Below are positions 35,001-43,287 of a stretch of 64,000 nt of DNA, piece after piece. The notes under the pieces are model-generated. The model was not told the origin of the DNA, ran no database searches, and saw nothing but the letters and a program-made list of their open reading frames with translations. Each line of letters opens with the position of its first letter. The first letter of the stretch is position 1. Position numbers and translations under genes: made by a program. The DNA is from CAVTQZ01 sp963737015. Its GTDB lineage: Bacteria; Actinomycetota; Acidimicrobiia; Acidimicrobiales; UBA8190. The stretch covers positions 2,232,001 to 2,296,000 of the forward strand of contig CAVTQZ010000001.1 of assembly GCA_963737015.1 (NCBI GenBank), written 5' to 3'.

Positions 35001-36202
35001 CTCGACGCCCGCTTCATCCCGAGCCCGGCCATCGCCACGATCTCACGTTGGATCTCGTTCACCCCTCCCCCGAACGTGTTGATCTGCGCGTGTCGGGCCG
35101 CGCGTTCGAGGCGGCCCCCGAGCACCGCTCCCGGGGACCCTGGGGACAGGTAACCCGCTGCGCCGACGATCCCGAGGAGCCTGCGATAGATGTCGATGCT
35201 GCGCTCGACTCCGAAGACCTTCGACGCCGAGGAGTCAGCCGGCCCGATCTTGTCGGATGCGACAGCCGTGGCCATCCGCCAATTCAGCAGGTACATAGCC
35301 TCGAGCTCCGCACGGCACCTTGCGAGATCCGACTGCACCCAGCCCAGGTCGATGACGACCCGGTGCCCGGGTCGCCCTGCGGAGGCGGCTGCTGCGGCGA
35401 CCGGCGTGCGCGCGGCCCAGTCCGCGACCTCGTCGAAGAGCTGCGATGCGAACCCACTCCACGCCGCCAGCCCTACTCGCTCGTGGTTCAGCTGAGTCGT
35501 GATCATTCTCCAGCCCTCGTTCTCGTCGCCGATCCGGTTGGAGACGGGAACGCGGACGTCCGAGTAGTAGCTGGCGGTGGTCATCGCCCCTGCGAGGGTG
35601 ACGATCGGGCTGCAGGAGAAGCCCGATGCGTCGGTCGGAACGCAGAGGATCGATATGCCTTTGTGCTTCGGTGCTTCCGGGTCGGTCCGTACCGCCAGCC
35701 AGATGTAGTCCGCCATGTCCGCGCCGCTCGTGAAGATCTTCGCGCCGTTCACGATGTACTCGTCGCCGTCGCGGATAGCACGCGTCCTGAGCGACGCCAG
35801 GTCGGTACCCGCCTCGGGTTCGGTGTAGCCGATCGCGAAGTTGATCTCTCCCGAGAGGATCCCCGGCAGGAAGAGCGACTTCTGTTCCTCGGAGCCGTAA
35901 CGCATGATCGTCGGACCGACGGTGTTGATCGTCACGAACGGAAACGGAGCGCTCGCGCGCCGGGTTTCGTCGAAGAAGATGAACTGGTCCGTCGCGGGAC
36001 GGCCCTGACCGCCGTACTCCGTCGGCCACCCGATGCCGAGCCATCCGTCCTTACCGATGCGCCGCACCACTGGACGCCAATGGTCGCCTCCCTCTCCGAC
36101 GTCGCCGAGGCCCGCGCGCACTTCGTCGGTGAGCAGTTCGGCGTAGTAAGCGCGAAGCTCCCTGCGCAGCGCCAGCTGCTCAGCGGTCTCCTCGAAGAAC
36201 AT
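34997..36202 (-). CDS. ChsE2/FadE29-like acyl-CoA dehydrogenase subunit
   Basis: The 401-residue protein closely follows FadE29: DGWLGIGWPTEYGGQGR, FVTINTVGPTIMRYGSEEQK, the FAD/substrate block GYTEPEAGTDLASLRTRAI, KIFTSGADMADYIWLAVRTD, TTQLNHERVGL and the C-terminal TFGGGVNEIQREIVAMAGLG. It is the full-length partner of the shorter FadE28-like subunit, and the pair dehydrogenates the propanoyl side chain of the steroid CoA ester. It is the first gene of the minus-strand operon and is divergent from the CYP125-like gene; a full KstR-like operator lies 70 bases upstream in the shared 106-bp promoter region. Confidence 0.9.
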   Translation of the reverse strand: MFFEETAEQLALRRELRAYYAELLTDEVRAGLGDVGEGGDHWRPVVRRIGKDGWLGIGWPTEYGGQGRPATDQFIFFDETRRASAPFPFVTINTVGPTIMRYGSEEQKSLFLPGILSGEINFAIGYTEPEAGTDLASLRTRAIRDGDEYIVNGAKIFTSGADMADYIWLAVRTDPEAPKHKGISILCVPTDASGFSCSPIVTLAGAMTTASYYSDVRVPVSNRIGDENEGWRMITTQLNHERVGLAAWSGFASQLFDEVADWAARTPVAAAAASAGRPGHRVVIDLGWVQSDLARCRAELEAMYLLNWRMATAVASDKIGPADSSASKVFGVERSIDIYRRLLGIVGAAGYLSPGSPGAVLGGRLERAARHAQINTFGGGVNEIQREIVAMAGLGMKRASR

Positions 36203-36271
36203 TCGTCCCTACCCTCGGTGCCGCGAAGCGGCTTCGGTCCCGGCCGGCTTTTCCGGTCCCGGCCCTCGAGT

Positions 36272-36285
36272 TGTAACGTGTTCTA
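36272..36285. promoter_or_regulatory. KstR-like operator in divergent promoter
   Basis: TGTAACGTGTTCTA matches TNNAACNNGTTNNA at every fixed position. It lies 24 bases before the P450 start and 70 bases before the start of the divergent dehydrogenase operon, so it could control both. Confidence 0.75.
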
Positions 36286-36308
36286 GTCTAAGCACGAAGG
36301 AGGCCGGC

Positions 36309-37532
36309 ATGCAGCTCAGCGATATCGACCTCACCGACTCCAAGAACTTCGTAGCCAGCGTGCCTCACGCGTGGTTCGCGTACCTGCGGAAGAACGCTCC
36401 GGTGTGGTGGCACGAAGAGGAGGACGGTCCGGGATTCTGGTGCGTCACGAAGTACGACGACTGCGTGTTGGTGAACCGCGACCACGAACACTTCTCCTCC
36501 TCACGCAAAGCCACGTTCATCTGGGAACTTCCCGAGGAAGCCATGGAGCAGCAGCGCCTGCTGATGCTGAACATGGACCCGCCGATCCACACCCGCTACC
36601 GGAGACTGGTGAACAAGGGGTTCACGCCGCGCATGATCGCCCAGCTCGAACAGAAGATCCACGAGACGGCGGACGACATCATCGACAGCGTGATCGAAAA
36701 GGGCGAGTGCGACTTTGTGACCGACATCGCAGCCGAGCTGCCGCTCGTGGTTATCGCGGACCTCCTTGGTGTGCCCCAGGACGAGCGTCACAACATGTTC
36801 AACTGGTCGAACAGGATGATCGGGCAGGAGGATCCCGAGTACCAGATCACCGAGGAGGTCGCCCAGCAGGCTGCGATGGAGCTCTATGCCTACGCATCAC
36901 AGCTTTACGGCGAGAAGCGGGTGAACCCCCACGAGGACCTCATGAGCGTGCTCACGGACGTGGAGATCGAGGGAGAGAAGCTCTCTGATCTCGAGCTCGA
37001 GCTCTTCTTCCTCCTGCTCACGGTCGCCGGGAACGAGACGACCCGCAACCTCATTTCCGGCGCCATGCACGCGTTCTTCCAGCATCCCGACCAATGGCAG
37101 AAGTTGCGCGAAGACCGCTCGTTGCTGCCGAGCGCGATCGAGGAGATGCTGCGTTTCGTCACGCCCGTCATGAACTTCCGGCGCCAGACGACGAACGCGA
37201 TCGAGATCCGCGGCCAGAAGATCGACGGGGACCAGAAGGTCGTGTTCTTCCACTCCTCGGCCAACCGCGACGAGGACGTCTTCGAGAAGCCCGACGCCTT
37301 CGACATCACCCGATCCCCGAACCCTCACATGGCCTTCGGCGCCGGCGGCCCGCACTTTTGTCTCGGCGCGAACCTGGCGCGTATGGAGATCCGCGTGATG
37401 TACGACCACCTGCTCGACCGCGTACCCGACATCCACCAGGACGGAGAGGTACAGCGTCTTCAATCCGCGTTCATAAACGGCGTGAAGCACCTGCCGGTGG
37501 CCTTCTCTGCGGCTGCCCCGGTGCGCAGGTGA
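36309..37532 (+). CDS. cyp125: CYP125-like cytochrome P450 (steroid C26 monooxygenase)
   Basis: The 407-residue bacterial P450 has the I-helix oxygen-binding segment LLLTVAGNETTRN, the ERR region around EEMLRFVTPVMNFRRQ, and the heme loop MAFGAGGPHFCLGANLAR with Cys351 as iron ligand. The GGPHFCLG loop and neighbouring blocks fit the CYP125/CYP142/CYP124 group, which oxidises the terminal carbon of the cholesterol side chain to alcohol and acid. Position beside the igr-like operon is exactly where cyp125 lies in mycobacteria. AAGGAGG precedes the ATG by 5 bases. A partner ferredoxin is not encoded nearby. CYP142 cannot be excluded from motifs alone. Confidence 0.87.
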   Translation: MQLSDIDLTDSKNFVASVPHAWFAYLRKNAPVWWHEEEDGPGFWCVTKYDDCVLVNRDHEHFSSSRKATFIWELPEEAMEQQRLLMLNMDPPIHTRYRRLVNKGFTPRMIAQLEQKIHETADDIIDSVIEKGECDFVTDIAAELPLVVIADLLGVPQDERHNMFNWSNRMIGQEDPEYQITEEVAQQAAMELYAYASQLYGEKRVNPHEDLMSVLTDVEIEGEKLSDLELELFFLLLTVAGNETTRNLISGAMHAFFQHPDQWQKLREDRSLLPSAIEEMLRFVTPVMNFRRQTTNAIEIRGQKIDGDQKVVFFHSSANRDEDVFEKPDAFDITRSPNPHMAFGAGGPHFCLGANLARMEIRVMYDHLLDRVPDIHQDGEVQRLQSAFINGVKHLPVAFSAAAPVRR

Positions 37533-38563
37533 GCCGGCTCAAGCTCGGACTGCAGCTCGGCTACTGGGGAGCAGGCCCCCCCTACGGCGCGCAGGACCTC
37601 GTGGAAGAGGCCGAACGCCTCGGTTACGACTCTGTCTGGACAGCCGAGGCCTACGGATCCGACGCCCTCACACCGCTCGCCTGGTGGGGCTCACGCACGA
37701 GCCGTGTCCGCCTCGGAACCGCCTTGTGCCAGATGTCAGCGCGCACGCCTACCGCCATGGCGATGGCCGCGATGACCCTCGACCATCTGACCGGAGGACG
37801 CTTCGTGCTCGGGCTCGGGGTTTCGGGCCCTCAGGTCGTCGAAGGCTGGTACGGCCAGTCGTTCCCGAAACCGCTCGCCCGCACTCGCGAGTACGTGAAC
37901 GTCGTGCGCGACGTCCTCGCGCGCGAGGCACCGGTGACGAACGACGGTCCCCATTATCCGCTCCCGTACCGCGGTGGGACCGGTCTCGGGAAGCCGCTCA
38001 AGTCGATCGTCCATCCGCTTCGCCGCGACATCCCCATCATCCTCGGTGCCGAAGGTCCGAAGAACGTCGCCCTCGCCGCGGAGATAGCAGACGGCTGGTT
38101 CCCGATCTTCTTCTCCCCCTTGCACATGGGCGAGTTCGCCACGGCGCTCGAAGAAGGTTTCTCACGACCCGGCGCTCGCCACAGCTCGAAGGACTTCGAG
38201 GTGATCGCCTTCTGCCCGGTGATCGTCGACGACGACATCGAACGTGCCGCGGACACGATGAGGCCGACGCTCGCCCTCTACGTCGGAGGCATGGGCGCGA
38301 GGGAGATGAACTTCCACTTCGACGTCTTCGTGCGGATGGGGTTCGAGGCTGAGGCCCACAAGATCCAGGACCTGTACCTCGAGGATCGCAAGCAGGAAGC
38401 GGCCTCGGCGGTGCCGACCTCGATGGTCGAGAAGGTCGCTCTCATAGGTTCGAAGCAGAAGATCCGGGACGACCTCGCCGCGTGGCAGGAGTCGATCGCC
38501 ACGACCCTCGTGGTCTCGGGATCGCCCGAAACCCTTCGGCTGATGGCAGACCTGGTCCTCTGA
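37529..38563 (+). CDS. F420-dependent LLM oxidoreductase (Rv3520c-like)
   Basis: The 344-residue luciferase-fold protein begins LKLGLQLGYWGAGPPYGAQD, a start typical of a coenzyme F420-dependent group that includes mycobacterial Rv3520c. It also has YDSVWTAEAYGSDALTPLAW, GGRFVLGLGVSGPQVVEGWY and PIILGAEGPKNVALAAEIAD. GTG 37529 overlaps the P450 stop (GTGA), so the gene is translationally coupled to the P450. In mycobacteria the homologue lies in the cholesterol region. The exact reaction is not known; an oxidation or reduction of a steroid intermediate is a reasonable guess. Confidence 0.85.
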   Translation: MSRLKLGLQLGYWGAGPPYGAQDLVEEAERLGYDSVWTAEAYGSDALTPLAWWGSRTSRVRLGTALCQMSARTPTAMAMAAMTLDHLTGGRFVLGLGVSGPQVVEGWYGQSFPKPLARTREYVNVVRDVLAREAPVTNDGPHYPLPYRGGTGLGKPLKSIVHPLRRDIPIILGAEGPKNVALAAEIADGWFPIFFSPLHMGEFATALEEGFSRPGARHSSKDFEVIAFCPVIVDDDIERAADTMRPTLALYVGGMGAREMNFHFDVFVRMGFEAEAHKIQDLYLEDRKQEAASAVPTSMVEKVALIGSKQKIRDDLAAWQESIATTLVVSGSPETLRLMADLVL

Positions 38564-38598
38564 GCGCGCTTCGAGCGCGTCTCCGTGTGCGCCGGCTT

Positions 38599-38841
38599 CT
38601 AGGGCACCACATGGAAAAGGGCGGCGGCGATGAAGCCCGTGCCCCACACGAGCCAGAAGACGCCTGCGATCCGGCGTGTGCGCGGTGATGCCGCAGGAGG
38701 GCCCTCGTCCGCCGGGCGGTCGACACGGCGGGGAGTCGAGAAGAGCGCGTTCAAACCGAGGATGACGAACAGCCCGCCGAGCAGGAAGACGACTATGTCC
38801 AATGTCGGCTGTGTGTCGCCTTCACGACTTGGGAGGATCAC
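38599..38841 (-). CDS. Small two-helix membrane protein
   Basis: The 80-residue product has two hydrophobic helices (TLDIVVFLLGGLFVILGLNA and IAGVFWLVWGTGFIAAALFH) separated by a charged loop rich in Arg, Pro and Asp. It has no recognisable family. GTG 38841 overlaps the end of the acetyltransferase gene by 20 bases; a later start is possible. The two genes are probably co-transcribed. Confidence 0.6.
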   Translation of the reverse strand: MILPSREGDTQPTLDIVVFLLGGLFVILGLNALFSTPRRVDRPADEGPPAASPRTRRIAGVFWLVWGTGFIAAALFHVVP

Positions 38842-39457
38842 GCCGCATGTACCACGTGGGAACTTCGAGGATCGGCGAGCTGTCCACCACCTTGAAGCCG
38901 AGAGCGCTGTAGAAGCGGACGTTCGCCTCCTTGTCGGTCTCGAGCCACGCCACGCGGTCGCTTCGGTCGAGGTCTTCGCAGAGCCTGCGCATGATCGCGC
39001 CTCCGACGCCGCGCCCTTGAAATCCGGGCTCCACTCCCACCGGGCCTATGTGCCAGTGGTCTTCCGGCAGGTCGCGTTCCGCCCAGTTCGCCCAGAAGAT
39101 CTGTTCGCGGGCGGGATCGCCGTATTCGGGAACCGGCTTCGCCAGTGTCTCGGTGGCGTACGCTCCGAACAACGAACCCACGCAGTGCCCGGGCTCTGCC
39201 ACGACGGCTATGCCGATCGGGCAAGCGCCGACGAGCGCACCGATCTGTGGCATGTCGAGCTCACCGAAGAACCCGCGGAAAGTGTTGTACGTCCTCCACA
39301 TCCTTTCGAGCGGATCGTCCCCGTAGGAAGCGAGGGTCGTCGGGGCATCCCTCAGTGCACGCGCCACCACTGCTGCTGCAGCGACGTTCTCTTCGGGCTC
39401 GAGCTCGCGTACCGTCGCTTCCACGGGCCCATCATGCCGCGCACTTCCAACATGCAC
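38822..39457 (-). CDS. GNAT-family N-acetyltransferase
   Basis: The 211-residue protein has the GNAT acetyl-CoA loop GPVGVEPGFQGRGVGGAIM followed by the C-terminal block VAWLETDKEANVRFYSALGF. The N-terminal half (VRELEPEENVAAAAVVARAL) is also typical. Its acceptor is unknown. It lies between the P450-containing unit and the hypothetical gene at 39514, reads away from the latter, and has no KstR-like site before it. A start a few codons further in is possible because the first residues are unremarkable. Confidence 0.8.
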   Translation of the reverse strand: MHVGSARHDGPVEATVRELEPEENVAAAAVVARALRDAPTTLASYGDDPLERMWRTYNTFRGFFGELDMPQIGALVGACPIGIAVVAEPGHCVGSLFGAYATETLAKPVPEYGDPAREQIFWANWAERDLPEDHWHIGPVGVEPGFQGRGVGGAIMRRLCEDLDRSDRVAWLETDKEANVRFYSALGFKVVDSSPILEVPTWYMRRDPPKS

Positions 39458-39513
39458 GAAGGCGACCGGCCCATTGGCCCACCGAGCGCCACGCCCGTAG
39501 CATCACGACACCT

Positions 39514-40350
39514 ATGAGCGAGTCTTCGCGTCCCCCCCGTCAGCACCCCGTCGTGGCGGCTGCGGAACCGATCAAGCTCGGGTCCATGCTCGTCACGCTC
39601 GTGGAGCCCAGGCGCGGCCACGAGGTCGCTTACAACCGCTGGTACGAGCGCGACCACTTCTACGCGGGCTGCATGATCGGCCCGTACAACTTCGCAGGCA
39701 AGCGATTCGTCGCCACGGCAGAGCTGAAGAAGCTCCGCGACCCCGATCCCTCGGATATAACGGGCTCACCGGAGCGCGGGAGCTACCTGGCGCTCTACTG
39801 GGTGCTCGACGGATATCACGACCTCTGGAACCGCTGGGCGGTGGACCAGGTCAAGGCTCTTCACGCAGCCGGGCGGATGTTCGCAGAACGCGATCACGTC
39901 CACACTCTTCTCTACCGCTATGCCTGGCAGTTGTCGCGTGACCCCGAAGGCCTGAGCGCCGAGCTCGCGCTCGATCACCCTTCGCGTGGCCTGATCGCCG
40001 TGATCTCCGAACGCTCCGAGAACATCGACGCGGCCGCGTTCGAGTCGTGGCAGACGCGCGAGCTTCTACCCGACATCATGTGCGACGGTCCGGTGAGGCT
40101 CGTCGTCGCGGCGGACCCCCTGCCTCTGCTCGTCGATGCGCCGGGGGACGTTCCGAGAAGCGAAGGCAACGACAGGCGTCAGTTGACTCTGTGGTTCCTG
40201 GACGAAGAGCCCGCCGAGGCGCTGTCGGTCGTCTCTTCGCACAGGGCCGCCCTAGAGTCTTCGGGCAAGGGACGCGTGATCGCCTCGTTGCCGTTCATCC
40301 CGACGATCCCGGGCACCGACACCTACACGGACCAGCTCTGGGTCGATTGA
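39514..40350 (+). CDS. Conserved-looking protein of unknown function
   Basis: The 278-residue protein shows two similar-sized halves. The first contains MLVTLVEPRRGHEVAYNRWY followed by ERDHFYAGCMIGPYNFAGKR, which resembles the start of a dimeric alpha-beta barrel (EthD-like) domain. The second, from about residue 150, contains GLIAVISERSENIDAAAFES and may be a second such domain. I cannot assign a family with certainty. It begins at ATG 39514 with an open frame upstream that is not protein-like. It is followed 40 bases later by an SDR gene in the same direction and lies between catabolic operons, so a small-molecule enzyme or chaperone role is possible. Confidence 0.7.
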   Translation: MSESSRPPRQHPVVAAAEPIKLGSMLVTLVEPRRGHEVAYNRWYERDHFYAGCMIGPYNFAGKRFVATAELKKLRDPDPSDITGSPERGSYLALYWVLDGYHDLWNRWAVDQVKALHAAGRMFAERDHVHTLLYRYAWQLSRDPEGLSAELALDHPSRGLIAVISERSENIDAAAFESWQTRELLPDIMCDGPVRLVVAADPLPLLVDAPGDVPRSEGNDRRQLTLWFLDEEPAEALSVVSSHRAALESSGKGRVIASLPFIPTIPGTDTYTDQLWVD

Positions 40351-40389
40351 CCAAGTACCTGCCGCGCAAAAGATGAGGCCGCCGCCAAC

Positions 40390-41172
40390 ATGAGCCCGGA
40401 GCCACTTTCCGAAAAGACGCTGAGACGCTTCGAGAACAAGACGGCGGTCGTGACCGGGGCGGCGTCGGGTATCGGGCGCGCCACCGCTGTACGGCTCGCC
40501 TCCGAGGGCGCCCAGGTGGCCTGCCTCGACATCTCGTACGAGCAGTTGGAGGAAACCACCGCCGCCCTCGTGACTCTCGGGGCGAAGGCGCAGGCGTACC
40601 GCTGCGATGTCACGAACGAGGGTGACGTGCAACGCACCGTCGACGCTCTCGCCACCGATCTGGGCCGGCCGAGCGTCCTGTGCAACGTTGCGGGCATAGG
40701 AACCTTCGCCCATACCGTCGACATGCCCCTCGACGCCTGGCAGAGGATCCTCGCAGTGAACCTCACCGGGCCGTTCCTCATGTCCAAGGCGGTCATTCCA
40801 CACATGCTCCACCCGCAAGGCGGGGCGATCGTGAACGTCGCGTCCACGTCGGGTCTCATGGGGGCCGCCTACTCGGCGGCTTATTGCGCGTCCAAAGGTG
40901 GAGTCGTGATGCTCACTAAGGCGCTCGCGATCGAGTACGTCGGAAGAGGAGTACGGGTAAACGCAGTGGCGCCGGGCGGAGTGGACACGCCTCTTGTTGC
41001 GAACTTCAGCCTCCCCGAGGGGGCCGACCCGAAACATATCCAGCGCATCATGAGCCGGATGGGGTTTTGCACACCGGATCAGATCGCCTCCGCCATCGCA
41101 TTTCTGGCTTCGGACGAGTCTGGATATACGACCGGAGCGGTGCTCGCAGTCGACGGTGGCATCACCGCCTAG
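40390..41172 (+). CDS. Short-chain dehydrogenase/reductase
   Basis: The 260-residue classical SDR has the NAD(P) motif TGAASGIG at about residues 19-26, the NVAGIG segment, the catalytic Ser in NVASTSG and the Y-C-A-S-K motif (Tyr and Lys catalytic). DISYEQL after the second strand places an Asp near the adenosine ribose, which favours NAD. The C-terminal VLAVDGGITA is usual. It may oxidise a hydroxyacyl or hydroxysteroid intermediate from the neighbouring pathways; the substrate cannot be read. Confidence 0.88.
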   Translation: MSPEPLSEKTLRRFENKTAVVTGAASGIGRATAVRLASEGAQVACLDISYEQLEETTAALVTLGAKAQAYRCDVTNEGDVQRTVDALATDLGRPSVLCNVAGIGTFAHTVDMPLDAWQRILAVNLTGPFLMSKAVIPHMLHPQGGAIVNVASTSGLMGAAYSAAYCASKGGVVMLTKALAIEYVGRGVRVNAVAPGGVDTPLVANFSLPEGADPKHIQRIMSRMGFCTPDQIASAIAFLASDESGYTTGAVLAVDGGITA

Positions 41173-41191
41173 AAGGGCTTTCCGTTCACAC

Positions 41192-41222
41192 GTAAATCCA
41201 CCATCAGCCGCACGGGATTTAC
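41192..41222 (+). terminator. 8-bp inverted repeat after the SDR gene
   Basis: GTAAATCC (41192-41199) is repeated inverted as GGATTTAC (41215-41222) with a 15-base loop, 20 bases beyond the SDR stop. There is no T-run, so it may be an operator for the CBS gene instead of a terminator. CGTAAA also recurs at about 41227 and 41249. Confidence 0.35.
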
Positions 41223-41312
41223 CCCTCGTAAAGACATCGAAAGGTTCGTAAACTGTCCGGCGAAGCGGCGTTCTCATCCGGCTTACCAACTCCACAGGGA
41301 GGACGGACAAAA

Positions 41313-41744
41313 GTGAAGATCTCGAACCTCCTCAAGGCCAAAGGCGGCGCCGTGGCGACGATCGCTCCCGACGCAAAGGTGTCAGAGGCCGTCGCTGAGC
41401 TGCGAGAGCACCGCATCGGTGCTCTCGTCGTCTCCTCGGACGGCGAACACATCGACGGCATCGTCTCCGAGCGCGACATCGTGAGGGCGCTCGCCGAGGA
41501 GGCCGGGACGCTCCTCGACAAGCCTGTCTCCTCGATCATGTCCTCCACGGTCACGACGGCTTCTCCCGACGTGGAGGTGGAATCGCTCATGTCGATCATG
41601 ACCGAGCGACGGATCCGCCACGTGCCGGTGACGCAAGAAGGTGTTCTCACCGGGATCGTGAGCATCGGGGACGTGGTGAAGAACCGGATCGATGAGCTCG
41701 AGAAGGACCGCGACGAGCTCGTCGACTACATCAACGCACGCTGA
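41313..41744 (+). CDS. Two-CBS-domain protein
   Basis: The 143-residue protein consists of two CBS motifs in tandem: VSEAVAELREHRIGALVVSS with GIVSERDIVRAL, then SPDVEVESLMSIMTERRIRH with GIVSIGDVVKNR. CBS pairs bind adenosyl ligands and act as energy or redox sensors. There is no attached enzyme domain, so it is a stand-alone sensor. It starts at GTG 41313 behind a good ribosome binding site (AGGGAGGA). Its end overlaps the convergent ligase gene by 14 bases. Confidence 0.92.
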   Translation: MKISNLLKAKGGAVATIAPDAKVSEAVAELREHRIGALVVSSDGEHIDGIVSERDIVRALAEEAGTLLDKPVSSIMSSTVTTASPDVEVESLMSIMTERRIRHVPVTQEGVLTGIVSIGDVVKNRIDELEKDRDELVDYINAR

Positions 41745-43287
41745 AGAGCTCGCGGAGCTTGTACTTGAGGACCTTGTTCAGCGTCTGGTTGCGCGGAAGC
41801 GCCTCCACCACCTCGAGCTGTTCGGGCAGCTTCTGGGTCATGAGCCCCGCCTCTACGAGGTAGAAGCGCATCTCCTCGAACGTGAGGGGCTCGGACTCCG
41901 GCGGGCCCTCCACGACCGCACAGACGCGCTCGCCACGCTCGCGGTCCGGTAGGCCGATGACCGCAACGTCTGAGACCTTGGGGTGTGTGTAAAGCAGGTC
42001 CTCGATCTCCTTGGCGGAGATGTTCTCGCCCTTGCGGATGATGATGTCCTTGACCCTCCCGGTGAGCACCAGGTGGCCGTCGCTTCGCATGTGGCCGATG
42101 TCACCGGTACGGAACCAGCCCTTCGTGTCGAACGCCTGTGCGCTCTGTTCGCCATCGGTGTAGCCCTTGCAGACCATCGGCCCCCTGACGCGGACCTCCC
42201 CGTCGGTTCCGACGCGCGCCTCCTTCTCGCCGTCGGTCACTATGCGCAGCTCCGCACCGTAGACAGGCTTGCCCACGGTGTTGGCCAGGGCCTCGTCGGA
42301 GTCCGAAGGTGTTCCCATGGTGATCATCGGGATCTCCGTCATGCCGTACCCGTGGACCACCCTGATGCCCATCTCACGGCGCACCTCGTCGAAGACCTCG
42401 GGTGGCATCGCAGCCCCTCCGCCCGAGAGCAACCGCAGGCTCGGGATGATCCGTCTACCGGGATGCTTTCGCTGCTCGCTCAGGTACGCCTGGTAGAAGG
42501 CGGTGCTGCCACCAGCCATCGTCACGGAGTTGCGCACGAAGGTCTCAACTGCCTGCGAGGGTACGAAGGACTCGAGCAGCACAGACGAGAGGCCCACGGA
42601 CAGGAGCATCACCAGGTAGTCGGGACCGGCTATGTGCGCGAACGGGAACACGATGCTCCCCACGTCGTCTCTTCGCAGCTCGAGCGCCATGGCCAGGCCG
42701 CGTCCCCCCGTGAGGAGGGTCCGGTCGGTGTGGCGCACTCCCTTCGGCTCCGAGGTCGTGCCGGACGTGTAGTACACCCAACGCACCTCGTCCGCAGCGC
42801 CCGCTGGAGGAGGCGGGGGAAGCTTGTCGGGATCTGCCACGGGAAGCCCGGCGTCGGCCACCACCACGGCAGGTGGCTTATCGAGGTCCTCCGACAGACG
42901 CTCGGCCATCGCCGCGAAGTCGAAACCCTTGAAGGTCCGGGGCACGAACAAGAACTCGGGTCTCATCTGCGAGAGCACGAAGGAGACCTCGCGCTCTCTG
43001 TATATGTGCAGGATCGGGTTCTGCACCGCTCCCAGGCGAGCCAGAGCCATCGAGAGCACGACCGTGTCGATACGCGTCGGGAGCTGCCAGGACACGACCG
43101 TTCCCGCCCCGATCCCGAGAGTGTTGAGCCCCGCCGCTGTTTTCGCGCACCGCTCGGCGAATCGCCCGAAGGTGATCGTGCGTCCGGCTTCGTCGATCAA
43201 CATCGTCGCCTCCGGCGACCGCTGGGCTCGCTCGGCGACGAGCCCCCACATCGAGGAGGCGTCGTAGATCGGCTCGTCTCTATCCAA
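41731..43287 (-). CDS. AMP-dependent acyl-CoA synthetase
   Basis: The 518-residue ligase has the P-loop YYTSGTTSEPKGVRHTDRTL, the GYGMTEIPMITMG block, GWFRTGDIGHMRSDGHLVLT and the C-terminal VKDIIIRKGENISAKEIEDL with the catalytic Lys region LNKVLKYKLRE. It activates an acid as its CoA ester; long-chain or steroid acids are likely given the neighbours. It overlaps the thiolase gene stop by 8 bases, so thiolase and ligase form an operon. It is distinct from the FadD19-like and FadD3-like enzymes elsewhere in the window, with only the general family blocks in common. Confidence 0.88.
   Translation of the reverse strand: MDRDEPIYDASSMWGLVAERAQRSPEATMLIDEAGRTITFGRFAERCAKTAAGLNTLGIGAGTVVSWQLPTRIDTVVLSMALARLGAVQNPILHIYREREVSFVLSQMRPEFLFVPRTFKGFDFAAMAERLSEDLDKPPAVVVADAGLPVADPDKLPPPPPAGAADEVRWVYYTSGTTSEPKGVRHTDRTLLTGGRGLAMALELRRDDVGSIVFPFAHIAGPDYLVMLLSVGLSSVLLESFVPSQAVETFVRNSVTMAGGSTAFYQAYLSEQRKHPGRRIIPSLRLLSGGGAAMPPEVFDEVRREMGIRVVHGYGMTEIPMITMGTPSDSDEALANTVGKPVYGAELRIVTDGEKEARVGTDGEVRVRGPMVCKGYTDGEQSAQAFDTKGWFRTGDIGHMRSDGHLVLTGRVKDIIIRKGENISAKEIEDLLYTHPKVSDVAVIGLPDRERGERVCAVVEGPPESEPLTFEEMRFYLVEAGLMTQKLPEQLEVVEALPRNQTLNKVLKYKLRELFSVR

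Noticed and set aside
34925..36286. Long plus-strand open frame opposite the ChsE2-like gene
   Set aside because: Shadow of the conserved dehydrogenase; no family signature.
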